Shown: piece after piece, positions 17,613 through 25,971 of the stretch
How positions within the stretch are numbered: position 1 is the stretch's first letter
How the letters are laid out: each line of letters begins with the position of its first letter
Assembly: GCA_963787485.1 (NCBI GenBank)
Contig: CAWBDF010000002.1
Coordinates: 558,001 to 622,000, forward strand
Direction: 5' to 3'
DNA: 64,000 bases
Source of the DNA: Bog-473 sp963787485
GTDB taxonomy: Bacteria > Actinomycetota > Acidimicrobiia > Acidimicrobiales > RAAP-2
Notes under the pieces: generated by a model
What the model saw: only the letters and a program-made list of their open reading frames with translations
The model's database searches: none
What the model was told of the DNA's origin: nothing
Translations under genes and position numbers: made by a program

Positions 17613-20003
17613 CTATAAGCCGGAGAACCTCGGCCTTGGCGAGCCACGACGTCCACGCCGTAAACCTCTGAACCGCAGTGCTGCGACGAAAAGCACCGCG
17701 AGGCCCAGGCCAAATGCGACCCACGCAACATCCACATGAGGCGGGGCATACGTGAACACGACAACCGAACGTCCTGCCGGCACCGTGACAGACTGGAACA
17801 ACGATCCCGAATGAATCGCCAGCGGATGGCCATTGGCCGTGGCGTACCATCCTGGCATCGACGTCTCCCGGTAGACCAACACCCCTCGCCGCTTGCAGTC
17901 CACATCCGCCGTCGTCTGCGCCACCACGCGCACGGTGCATGTATGAGGCGTTCCACTCTCGCTGAACAAGGACGCCGGGTGCGGGAGCTCGAAGATGCGC
18001 GCTGTGGCGTCCTCGAACACCTTCTTCAGATGGAGCCCGGGAAGTGCCGTTCCGGAGCCGACGACGACGTACTTGACACCTAGGGCCTCATAGGATGGCA
18101 GATGAACCACGAGCTCCTGTGCCGGTGTAAGTCCGGCCGGATCGCGAGCGACTGTCCCGGTGAACACCAACGGGTCCACGTTGGGATCCAGCTGCGTCTG
18201 AACGTACTTCGCGTAGGAATTCGGAAGGGGCACGTCGTTCACTGCCACCGAACCGATCCCGAAATACGACCCGTAGTCCGGCGCGACCGGGCCCAACGTG
18301 AAGAACCGGCTTTGACCGAGATGGTGCTGCAGAAAGGCTACCGGCCTGGTGTCGATCGCGGCCTGGCGCGGTGCTGAGAATTGCGGGACCACGAACATCG
18401 CAAAGACGTCGACGAGCACGAGACCTGCCAGGGCTCCCCTCCGAAGGCCGTCGAGTTGGCCTCGGCCACGAATCGCCGCCGGCACCAAGGCCAGTGCCAC
18501 GATCCCCAACGTGACGGCCAACGCCCAAACGAGTGAAGCCAGCGCCCAGGCACGGTTGTGCGCAACTCCGACCAGACCTCGGAAAACGGGTTGTGCGGCG
18601 TGCCAGCTCACCAGCGTCAGGGCGAACATGACTGCGCCACTCCCGATCACAACCGGTTTGGACGTTCTCCTCCGAATCAGATCGTTCAGGCCCAGCGCCG
18701 CCAGGACGGTCACCGAGAACTCCCAAGAGGGTGGGGCATACCGGTAAAAGGCCGTCGACTTCACTCCGGGAATCGCGTTGACGATGTCAAGGGCCCAGTT
18801 GACGCCCACGAGGCGGAGCAGACCCAGAGTGACCCAGACACCGAGCGCGACTCGCAATGACCGATAGCTCTTTCCGACCACGCCGATAAGGGCCAACGTG
18901 GTCATGGATACACCGAGGAACCCGCCGATGTTTCCCCAGAAATCCATGAGCTGAGTCGGGTTCTGCGACGTGAATCCGAATATCGGACCGAACAGATAGG
19001 GCATGATCTGCGCGGGCAGAGCAGTCGTGGAACTCAGCGATGCGTGCGCGAACGCGCCTGCATGACCTCCGACGTCGGCATACGGCAGATAGCCGACAAA
19101 CGCTACGAGGATCGGTGCGGCAAGGAGGAGGCCAACGACAACCCCGATTCCGATACTCGTTGCAAGAGTCAGCAAGGCTGTGCGCGGCAGCGACGAGGCC
19201 CGCACAATCAGCCATACGCACGCCAACAGTCCGTCAATGAACGCAACTTCTGGGAACCCCGCGTAGATGGCAAGGGCCAGCGCCAGTGCCAGTAACGCCC
19301 AGCCGCGGCGAACATTCTCGGAGGCGCCTTCACGGGCCCACTCGATTCCCAGGAGCATGAAGGGGAGAAACGCCACGGGGTTACCCGGTGCGTGGAACAT
19401 CCAGGCGAAGGTTCCGTTCAGAGCGAATGCGATACCACCCACGACTGCGGGCGTTTCCGAATCAGTGAAGCGCCGTATCAACAGATATGCACCGAGTCCC
19501 GCAAGGAACTCCAGAGCGAGACGAAAGAACACCTGCCCGTTGGGCATCAGGTTGAACACAGTCAGCGGGAAGAGGGCCGCTCCTTGCATTTCACCGGCAA
19601 GTGGGGCACCGATCCCCTCGAACGGGTTCCACCAAGGAATGTGCCCGTGCAACCAGTCCATCGCCGCGAGGTGTCCGAAGGCCTGCGCAGTGAATCCAAT
19701 GTTGGGATCGATGTTGTTCTGACCAGCCAGGAGGCCAGGTGTGAGAATGTGTCCGAGGCCGCTCACTTGGTTGATTGGGTTCGGATTGAAAATTCCCAGC
19801 AGGTAGGTGGCGTTGGCCAGAATGACCACCCCTGCGATGGCCATGATGGAACGGGCCCGAGCACTCCCGGGTGGAAGCCATCTATTGGTCGCTGCGTGGC
19901 GCGCCCGGGAGCGCGACCCCGACGACGTCAGTTCTTCGTCAAGGACAGGCGTCAACACATGACCATGACCGACAGCGACGAGACTTCTTGTCGGGTGTCC
20001 CAT
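17613..20003 (-). CDS. YfhO-type polytopic membrane protein
   Basis: A 796-aa integral membrane protein with more than ten hydrophobic segments. It matches the YfhO / GT-C-like family pattern: an early loop GHIPWWNPFEGIGAPLAGEMQGA after the first segment, and a soluble extracytoplasmic C-terminal part (about 560-760) before a last membrane helix and a basic tail. Family members are thought to move or attach sugars to envelope polymers using lipid-linked donors. Position at the end of the glycan locus fits that. ATG 20003 is the start. Confidence 0.8.
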   Translation of the reverse strand: MGHPTRSLVAVGHGHVLTPVLDEELTSSGSRSRARHAATNRWLPPGSARARSIMAIAGVVILANATYLLGIFNPNPINQVSGLGHILTPGLLAGQNNIDPNIGFTAQAFGHLAAMDWLHGHIPWWNPFEGIGAPLAGEMQGAALFPLTVFNLMPNGQVFFRLALEFLAGLGAYLLIRRFTDSETPAVVGGIAFALNGTFAWMFHAPGNPVAFLPFMLLGIEWAREGASENVRRGWALLALALALAIYAGFPEVAFIDGLLACVWLIVRASSLPRTALLTLATSIGIGVVVGLLLAAPILVAFVGYLPYADVGGHAGAFAHASLSSTTALPAQIMPYLFGPIFGFTSQNPTQLMDFWGNIGGFLGVSMTTLALIGVVGKSYRSLRVALGVWVTLGLLRLVGVNWALDIVNAIPGVKSTAFYRYAPPSWEFSVTVLAALGLNDLIRRRTSKPVVIGSGAVMFALTLVSWHAAQPVFRGLVGVAHNRAWALASLVWALAVTLGIVALALVPAAIRGRGQLDGLRRGALAGLVLVDVFAMFVVPQFSAPRQAAIDTRPVAFLQHHLGQSRFFTLGPVAPDYGSYFGIGSVAVNDVPLPNSYAKYVQTQLDPNVDPLVFTGTVARDPAGLTPAQELVVHLPSYEALGVKYVVVGSGTALPGLHLKKVFEDATARIFELPHPASLFSESGTPHTCTVRVVAQTTADVDCKRRGVLVYRETSMPGWYATANGHPLAIHSGSLFQSVTVPAGRSVVVFTYAPPHVDVAWVAFGLGLAVLFVAALRFRGLRRGRRGSPRPRFSGL

Positions 20004-20027
20004 GGATAGCCGACGAGACTACCGACA

Positions 20028-21476
20028 TCAACGCGAGGCCAGAAGGTCGGCCGCCAAACCGTCGAGGATATCGTCCTCGGACACGACACACGACGGGCGT
20101 GCGAACGTCTCCATGACCACGGCCAAGATGAGCACGCCGCCGACAATGACGTCCTCCCGGCCCTCGACCATGCCCACGCGGTCTGCCCGGTCATGGGATC
20201 CCTCGCGCCCGAGCACGTTCAGCCATTTTTCGACGGTGTTCCGTTGGAGGACGGCGTGGTGCACCCGCTCCCGCTCGTAGGCAACCAGACCCTGCTCCAG
20301 ACACGTCAGCGTGGACACCGTGCCGGCCAGCCCGATGAGTGCACCGCCGGGTGGGAGCTCTGGGAGCCGGTCCCGAGCCGCCGCGACCAGCTCGGTCACG
20401 AAGGTACGGGCATGTCCGACCTCTTCGCGTCGCGGCGGGTCATGCAGGAAGAACCGTTCTGTGATCCTCACGCACCCGACGTCGAGCGACCTGATCGCCA
20501 CCGGCGGCGCGCCGAAGGTGCCCGGGTGTCCGACGACGAGCTCGGTTGAACCTCCACCGATGTCGACGACGAGCACCGGGCCCTCTCCGATCATGTCGCG
20601 GGACAGATGTGCCGTCGCGCCGGCGAAGGACAGCCGTCCCTCCTCGTCCCCCGACAGCACTTCAGGGGTCACTCCCGTCGCCTCGGAAGCCGCCGCCATG
20701 AACTCCCCCGCGTTGTCGGCATCGCGCGCGGCCGAGGTGGCGACCAGACGGGCCCGAGCAACGCGGTGGGCATCGATCGTCTTGCGATAGTCACGCAGGA
20801 CCGAGATCGTTCGTTCGATCGCCCGGGGCGAAAGCCGTCGGGTGGCGTCCACCCCTTCTCCAAGCCGCGTGACACGCATCTCTCGATGAAGCACGGTTCC
20901 ACCGGCGGACGCCACCAGGAGCCGGGTCGAGTTGGTGCCGCAATCGATGACGGCCACCGGACCCCGATGCTCTTCCACAGCTCCACTCTCCACCACGAAG
21001 TCCGAGGCCCGCACGCCGAGACGCTCCGCCACCCATGCCCCCACGGGGTCGTCACCCCCGGCCAGCCACCAGGCCAGGTGGGCGTGGAGGCACTTCACTC
21101 CCTGCCGGGTGCCTCCGACGCCCCCGCTCGGCCTCGGCCCGGTCCAACCCGGAGGGATCAGCGCGTCCCGCTCGGCTGCGTATCGACGGTGGCTCGAGGT
21201 CAACGCCCCGGTATCGACCTCGGCCTCGGCGGAGCGCACACCTCCTTCCGCCTCGAGTCCGCTCACCCGTGCCCGCAGCTCGGGATCGACCAGCCAGTAC
21301 CGCGTCGGCATGGGCGTCCCGTCCCGCAGGAAGGGTTCGTTGGCGATGACCACGGGCGCTCCGCCGGCGTCCCGGACCGCAACTACGTACGCCCCGTCCG
21401 GATCGCGACCCAACCTGGTCGCCACCGCGGTGGCGTCGTCGGCGCGGCGCCTCCCCGAGTTCCCGTCGTGCGTCAA
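20028..21476 (-). CDS. DUF501 - exopolyphosphatase (Ppx/GppA) fusion
   Basis: A 482-aa fusion. Residues about 20-155 match DUF501 (CLHAHLAWWLAGGDDPVG, which usually ends the family), and residues about 170-480 are a Ppx/GppA phosphatase with the ASKHA phosphate motifs VAVIDCGTNSTRLLV and VLVVDIGGGSTELVVG. It should hydrolyse polyphosphate or pppGpp. In many actinobacteria DUF501 and ppx are adjacent separate genes just after eno and ftsB; here they are one frame. The TTG start at 21476 overlaps the ftsB stop by 4 nt. Confidence 0.88.
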   Translation of the reverse strand: MTHDGNSGRRRADDATAVATRLGRDPDGAYVVAVRDAGGAPVVIANEPFLRDGTPMPTRYWLVDPELRARVSGLEAEGGVRSAEAEVDTGALTSSHRRYAAERDALIPPGWTGPRPSGGVGGTRQGVKCLHAHLAWWLAGGDDPVGAWVAERLGVRASDFVVESGAVEEHRGPVAVIDCGTNSTRLLVASAGGTVLHREMRVTRLGEGVDATRRLSPRAIERTISVLRDYRKTIDAHRVARARLVATSAARDADNAGEFMAAASEATGVTPEVLSGDEEGRLSFAGATAHLSRDMIGEGPVLVVDIGGGSTELVVGHPGTFGAPPVAIRSLDVGCVRITERFFLHDPPRREEVGHARTFVTELVAAARDRLPELPPGGALIGLAGTVSTLTCLEQGLVAYERERVHHAVLQRNTVEKWLNVLGREGSHDRADRVGMVEGREDVIVGGVLILAVVMETFARPSCVVSEDDILDGLAADLLASR

Positions 21477-21973
21477 CGCCAGAATTCGAGGGCCTGCACC
21501 ATGCGCGACAACAGACCGCCCGGAGCAGCCGGCGCCGACTTCGTCGCCGACGATGTGCCCGGTGAGGACGGAACGGTGGTCGCCGTGGCGTGGCCCCCCG
21601 GCAGCAGCTCGGGGATGGCCGAGGGGGTCACCGGTCCCTGCAGACCGGGGTCGCCGGAATACACCGTGCCCGGTGCGGCGGCACCCGAGGGAGGAAGCAC
21701 CTCGTATGCCTGCTGGCCCGGGGACACCAGCTGGTACTGCTCCCGGGCGATCCGGCCGACCTCCCCGACATCGCTCAGGTTCTTCTGTTCCTGCGCCAGC
21801 GCAGCGTCCTGCTGGTGCAGCGTGGACAGTTGCGCCTGGGCACTGGCCAGGTCGGAACGTTGCTGCAGCAAGGACGACGCAGGGAACCAGGCGAAGAGGA
21901 TCACGGCGGCAACGGCCAGCGCTCCGAGAAGCACCAGCCGGGGGCGGCGAGACCCCTTCCGCTCAGCTGCCAC
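21473..21973 (-). CDS. ftsB: FtsB/DivIC-type septum formation protein
   Basis: A 166-aa bitopic membrane protein. A short basic cytoplasmic tail (RKGSRRPR), one membrane helix (LVLLGALAVAAVILFAWF) and a coiled coil (about 35-75) with an IAREQYQLVSPGQQAYEVLP end are typical of FtsB/DivIC, which links FtsL and FtsQ in the divisome. A Pro/Ser/Thr-rich external tail follows. GTG 21973 overlaps the end of eno by 11 nt. Placement between eno and ppx is the conserved actinobacterial order. Confidence 0.85.
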   Translation of the reverse strand: MAAERKGSRRPRLVLLGALAVAAVILFAWFPASSLLQQRSDLASAQAQLSTLHQQDAALAQEQKNLSDVGEVGRIAREQYQLVSPGQQAYEVLPPSGAAAPGTVYSGDPGLQGPVTPSAIPELLPGGHATATTVPSSPGTSSATKSAPAAPGGLLSRMVQALEFWR

Positions 21974-23271
21974 CGCGGGCGATTCCTCCGGCTCGTGACA
22001 CCGCAGCCAACCCGGGGAAACTGGCCGATTCGCCGAGATCGTGCTCAATCCGCAGCAGCTGGTTGTACTTGGCCACGCGGTCGGAACGGGCGGGCGCTCC
22101 GGTCTTGATCTGCCCGGCGCCGACCGCGACGGCGAGGTCGGCGATGGTCGTGTCCTCGGTCTCGCCGGAGCGATGTGAGATCACACACGCATAGGCGGCG
22201 TGGCCCGCCATGGATACGGTGTCGAGCGTCTCGCTGAGCGTCCCGATCTGGTTGAGCTTCACCAGGATGGCGTTGGCCACCCCATCGCGGATCCCCCGCT
22301 CGAGGATCTCGCGGTTGGTCACGAAGAGGTCGTCGCCGACCAGCTGGAGGCGCCCCCCCAGGGCTTTGGTCAACCCGGCCCAACCGTCCCAGTCCTCCTC
22401 GGCCATTCCGTCCTCTATCGACACGATCGGATAGCGGTTCGCCAGGTCGACCCAGTAGTCGGCCAGCTCCGCCGAGGACAGCGAGCGACCCTCGCCGGTC
22501 AACACGTAGGAGCCGTCCTTCCAGAGCTCGCTCGTGGCGGGGTCCATGGCCAGGGCCATCTCCTCACCGGGGACGCGCCCGGCACGCTCGATCGCCTCCA
22601 TGAGGAGCGTCAGGGCGTCCTCGTTCCGGGCCAGGTCCGGAGCGAATCCGCCCTCGTCGCCCACCGCCGTCGACATTCCCCGCTCTGCCAACAGCGCGCG
22701 CAACGCGTGGTACGTCTCGGCGCCCCAGCGCAACGCCTCGGCGAACGAGGCCGCACCCACGGGCATGATCATGAATTCCTGGAAGTCCACCGAGTTGTTC
22801 GCGTGCACGCCCCCATTGAGCACGTTGAGCATGGGCACCGGTAGGACGTGCGCCGCCACTCCCCCGATGGAGCGGTAGAGGGGAATCTCCAGGTCGTCGG
22901 CCAGTGCTTTGGCGCACGCCAGCGAGACGGCAAGGATGGCGTTGGCGCCGAGCCGGCTCTTGTCCGGGCGTGGCGTCCAGGTCGATCATGGCCCGATCGA
23001 CAGCACGCTGGTCGAGGGCGTCCAACCCGGTGACCACCTCGGCGATCTCGCCGTTGACATGCTCGACGGCGCGGCGGACGCCCTTTCCCGAGTAGCGCTC
23101 TCCACCGTCACGCAGCTCGACGGCCTCGCGGATCCCCGTCGATGCGCCCGACGGGGCGATGGCGCGGCCCCGGGCACCCGAGTCGAGCAGCACCTCGGCC
23201 TCGACGGTCGGGTTGCCTCGGGAGTCGAGGACCTCGCGCCCGATCACCTGCTCAATGGTGCCCACCGACAT
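21963..23271 (-). CDS. eno: enolase (frameshifted)
   Basis: Converts 2-phosphoglycerate to phosphoenolpyruvate in glycolysis. The N-terminal part (IGREVLDSRGNPTVEAEVLL, SGASTG) and the C-terminal part (LNVLNGGVHANNSVDFQEFM, VSIEDGMAEEDWDGW, LVGDDLFVTN, ILVKLNQIGTLSET, SHRSGETED) are both complete, but they lie in different frames. The break is at the GGG run at 22,966-22,968. Removing one base restores DATPDKSRLGANAILAVSLA and an enolase of normal length (about 435 aa). Because the enzyme is normally indispensable, a sequence error is the likeliest cause. ATG 23271 is the start. Confidence 0.9.
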
Positions 23272-23313
23272 CTCTCCTTGACGTCTCCCTGGCAAGACGC
23301 CGAAGTCTCAACG

Positions 23314-24793
23314 TTAGCGGTTGCCCAACTGAGGGTCGGGGACGCCCTCGGCTGCGAGGATCTCGACGCGCAGGGTCCGGGCGCGGGCGCGCAGTGCCTG
23401 TTCCGCGTCGACACCGAGACGCTGCGCCATCGTCACCGCGCCGAGGAGGAGGTCCCCGAATGCGGCCTCGAGATCGGCGTCTGGGGCTCGCAGCGGATCG
23501 TCGGCCCCCGGGTGGCTGCCCGCGGCACGGGCTCGCAGCGACGCCCACAGCTCGACGACCCTCACCTCGTCCACCTCACCGGGCTCCACGCCGAGCGACC
23601 TCGCCTTGCGGGCCAACTTCGCCGCCAGCATCAGTGCCGGCAGGCTCCGGGGGATCCCCTCGGTGACGCTGCTCCTCCCCTTCTCGTCCTTCTTGATCGC
23701 CTCCCAGTTGGACACGACGTCCGCGGCGCCCGCCACCTCCACGTCGCCAAAGACGTGGGGGTGACGACGGACCAACTTGTCGTGCACGCCTCGCGCCACG
23801 TCGGCCAGGTCGAAACGGCCCTCCTCGTCGGCCAATTTGGCGTGGAAGACGATCTGGAACAGGAGGTCCCCCAGCTCCTCTTCCAGATGGGCGAACGCCT
23901 CCCCACCACCGCCGACGTCCGTACCGCCGACGTCCGTACCGCCGACGTCCGTACCCCCCGCCGACTCCCGACAACGCCTCGAGCACCTCGTAGCACTCCT
24001 CGACCAGGTGTGGCCGCAGGGACGAATGGGTCTGGGCGCGGTCCCACGGGCAGCGCTCACGGAGCTCGTCCATCAGCTCGGCCAGGCGGGCGACCTCCAA
24101 TCCCACCGATGGGCGGCCCAGACCCACCGGCAGGTACAGAGAGGTCAGGTGGTCCGGCTCGAAGCTCCGATCGAGGTCCCACCACTCCACCTCTCGCACC
24201 ATCTCGTCGTCCAGGCCGAGGTGGTGCAGGATCACCGGCCGCGCCGCTGGGACCTCGCTGTCCTCGGACCGTGCCAACTTGACCTCCGAGAGCAGGTGAC
24301 GAGACCAGCACTGGGCCACGAGGAGCGGCACGTCGTCGGCCGAGACCTCGCCGAGGGTGGCGGCGTCGACCAGCCGGACGCCCTCAGCCAGCGGATCGAT
24401 GCCCAGGACGGCCCAGGCCAAGTCCAAGAAGGAGGGTGCCGCAAGGACCGAGACGACCACTCTCTCGTCGCTTCGCAGGAGCACCACGGTGCGTTCGGCG
24501 ACCATCGGCGACCCGGGAACGGCGTAGACCACGGGCTCGGGTGCGGCGTCGCGTGCCGCCGCGACCAGCGTGTCGACGATCCGGGCGTACACCTCGTCGA
24601 AGGTGCTCGCGGCGTCGTAGACGTCGTCGAACGAATGGGCGTCGGCGAACCGCTCCGCGGCCGGGTGGCGAGCCGTCCGCAGGTACGCCCGCCCGGGCGA
24701 TCGGAGGAGGAGCGCCGCCGCGGCTTGCGGAACCAGGTCCGCACCCGCCGGTCCGAGGCCCACCACCGTGACGCGAGGACGGGGATCGGACAC
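23314..24793 (-). CDS. mazG: MazG NTP pyrophosphohydrolase with N-terminal tetrapyrrole-methylase domain (frameshifted)
   Basis: The N-terminal half is a YabN/TP-methylase-type domain (VTVVGLGPAGADLV, VVYAVPGSPMVAERTV). The C-terminal half is MazG (ERCPWDRAQTHSSLRPHLVEECYEVLEAL, then EELGDLLFQIVFHAKLADEEGRFDLADVA), which hydrolyses NTPs to NMP and pyrophosphate for pool cleaning. Frames switch at the C6 run 23,954-23,959; deleting one base gives a GTDVG-repeat loop between the two MazG helices. Start GTG 24793 follows an AGAGG-like site. It lies between the SurA-like gene and eno. Confidence 0.82.
23911..23955. repeat. 15-bp tandem repeat inside mazG (3 copies)
   Basis: The unit GCCGACGTCCGTACC is repeated three times without change and runs into a C6 tract. 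On the coding strand it encodes a Gly-Thr-Asp-Val-Gly-type pentapeptide repeat within the MazG loop. It may vary in copy number between strains by slippage. Confidence 0.85.
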
Positions 24794-24810
24794 CTCTGTG
24801 CCGCCCGCGG

Positions 24811-25959
24811 TCAGCCGCCGGAGGACGCGGCCGAGGTCGCCGACGTGGCGGGCTCGTTGGCCGACGCATTGAGCACGTTGGAAGGTCGCGGGACGAGTGG
24901 GGGGAAGACGGCGGCGGAGTCGGGCACCCAGGTGCCGTACAGGGGGTTGACGTTGATGGACGCCCGCCGCGCCGCGATCTGCACTGCCCGCTGCACGACG
25001 GCCGCGCCGGCCTGCTGCACCGCCTCCGACACGTCGCTCTTCGCCTGCTCGAACGCCGTGGGGGTGCGCGACGTGATCTGCACCAGGTAGTAGGCCCCGT
25101 TGACCGCGATGGGCTGCGACACGTCCCCGGTCGCCAACTGCTCGATCCGGGCACTCGACGGCAACTGTCCGGCTAGGGCCGACAACACCGGACACCCCTG
25201 CGGCCCGCCTTGGGTCGCCTGGGCCGCCACTTTGGAGAAGGGCGTGCCCGCGGCCACTTCGGCCCGCGCCGCGTTGGCCGCGTCGAGGGTCTCGTAGGCG
25301 GCCGCGGTGAAGCAGGCGGCGTCGAACGCGTCGGTGTGACGCTGGTAGTAGGACCGGAGACCGGCATCGCTCAGGCCCGACGGAGCCAGGTCGTCCTGCA
25401 AGGCGCCGGCGGTGGCGTAGAAGTGCACCTGCTGGTCCACGAAGGAGCTGGGCATCGTCGACAGGATCTCCGCACCGGTGAGGGGTTGCCCGGTGACGCC
25501 GCAGGTGAAGGAGGGGTTCTGGGCTTCGGGAGTCTGAAGGATGTCCGTCATCACCGTTGAGATCTGACTCTCCAGCCCCGTCCGAGCCCGGGCCACCTCG
25601 GACGCCGAGGCCACCACGCCGCGGCCCGCGGCCGCGTTCAGAAGGAGCTGATGGCCGATGGCCGTATCGAGATACGTCGCCACGAACGAGCTGGTGGCCG
25701 TCGGATGGGCGCCGCCACCCTGGCCCGTGCCCGCGCCAGTGACCGGAGGCACCCCCGAGGTGCCACCCGAGGAGAGGTACTGCTGCGCGTTCAGATAGCA
25801 CTGGTACTGGGCGCTCGAGGCGATGGCGTCGACGTCGGCATTGAGCGACGACTGGCTGATGGACGCGCCATCCACCTTCGCCGCGTCGTTGGGCACCGCG
25901 AACGCGGCGGCGGTCAGGCCGGCCGCGACCACGACGAGGAGAACGAGGAACCGCTTCAC
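24811..25959 (-). CDS. SurA/PpiC-like secreted foldase protein
   Basis: A 382-aa exported protein with a clear signal segment (MKRFLVLLVVVAAGLTAAAFA). The N-terminal part (DAAKVDGASISQSSLNADVDAIAS) resembles the SurA N-terminal chaperone domain, and the C-terminal third (FSKVAAQATQGGPQGCPVLSAL, LATGDVSQPIAVNGAYYLVQI) resembles a parvulin-type peptidyl-prolyl isomerase core. Three or four Cys residues may form disulfides outside the cell. A Ser/Ala-rich tail ends it. Role: folding or stability of secreted proteins, by family. Confidence 0.75.
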   Translation of the reverse strand: MKRFLVLLVVVAAGLTAAAFAVPNDAAKVDGASISQSSLNADVDAIASSAQYQCYLNAQQYLSSGGTSGVPPVTGAGTGQGGGAHPTATSSFVATYLDTAIGHQLLLNAAAGRGVVASASEVARARTGLESQISTVMTDILQTPEAQNPSFTCGVTGQPLTGAEILSTMPSSFVDQQVHFYATAGALQDDLAPSGLSDAGLRSYYQRHTDAFDAACFTAAAYETLDAANAARAEVAAGTPFSKVAAQATQGGPQGCPVLSALAGQLPSSARIEQLATGDVSQPIAVNGAYYLVQITSRTPTAFEQAKSDVSEAVQQAGAAVVQRAVQIAARRASINVNPLYGTWVPDSAAVFPPLVPRPSNVLNASANEPATSATSAASSGG

Positions 25960-25971
25960 GCGCCGCGCATG

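Noticed and set aside
23911..23955. CRISPR-like array
   Set aside because: Units are 15 bp, contiguous and coding, with no spacers; no cas gene in the window.
23911..23959. Programmed frameshifting at the mazG repeat/C6 tract
   Set aside because: Similar one-base breaks occur in eno, tatD and others without any stimulatory structure, so an error is simpler.
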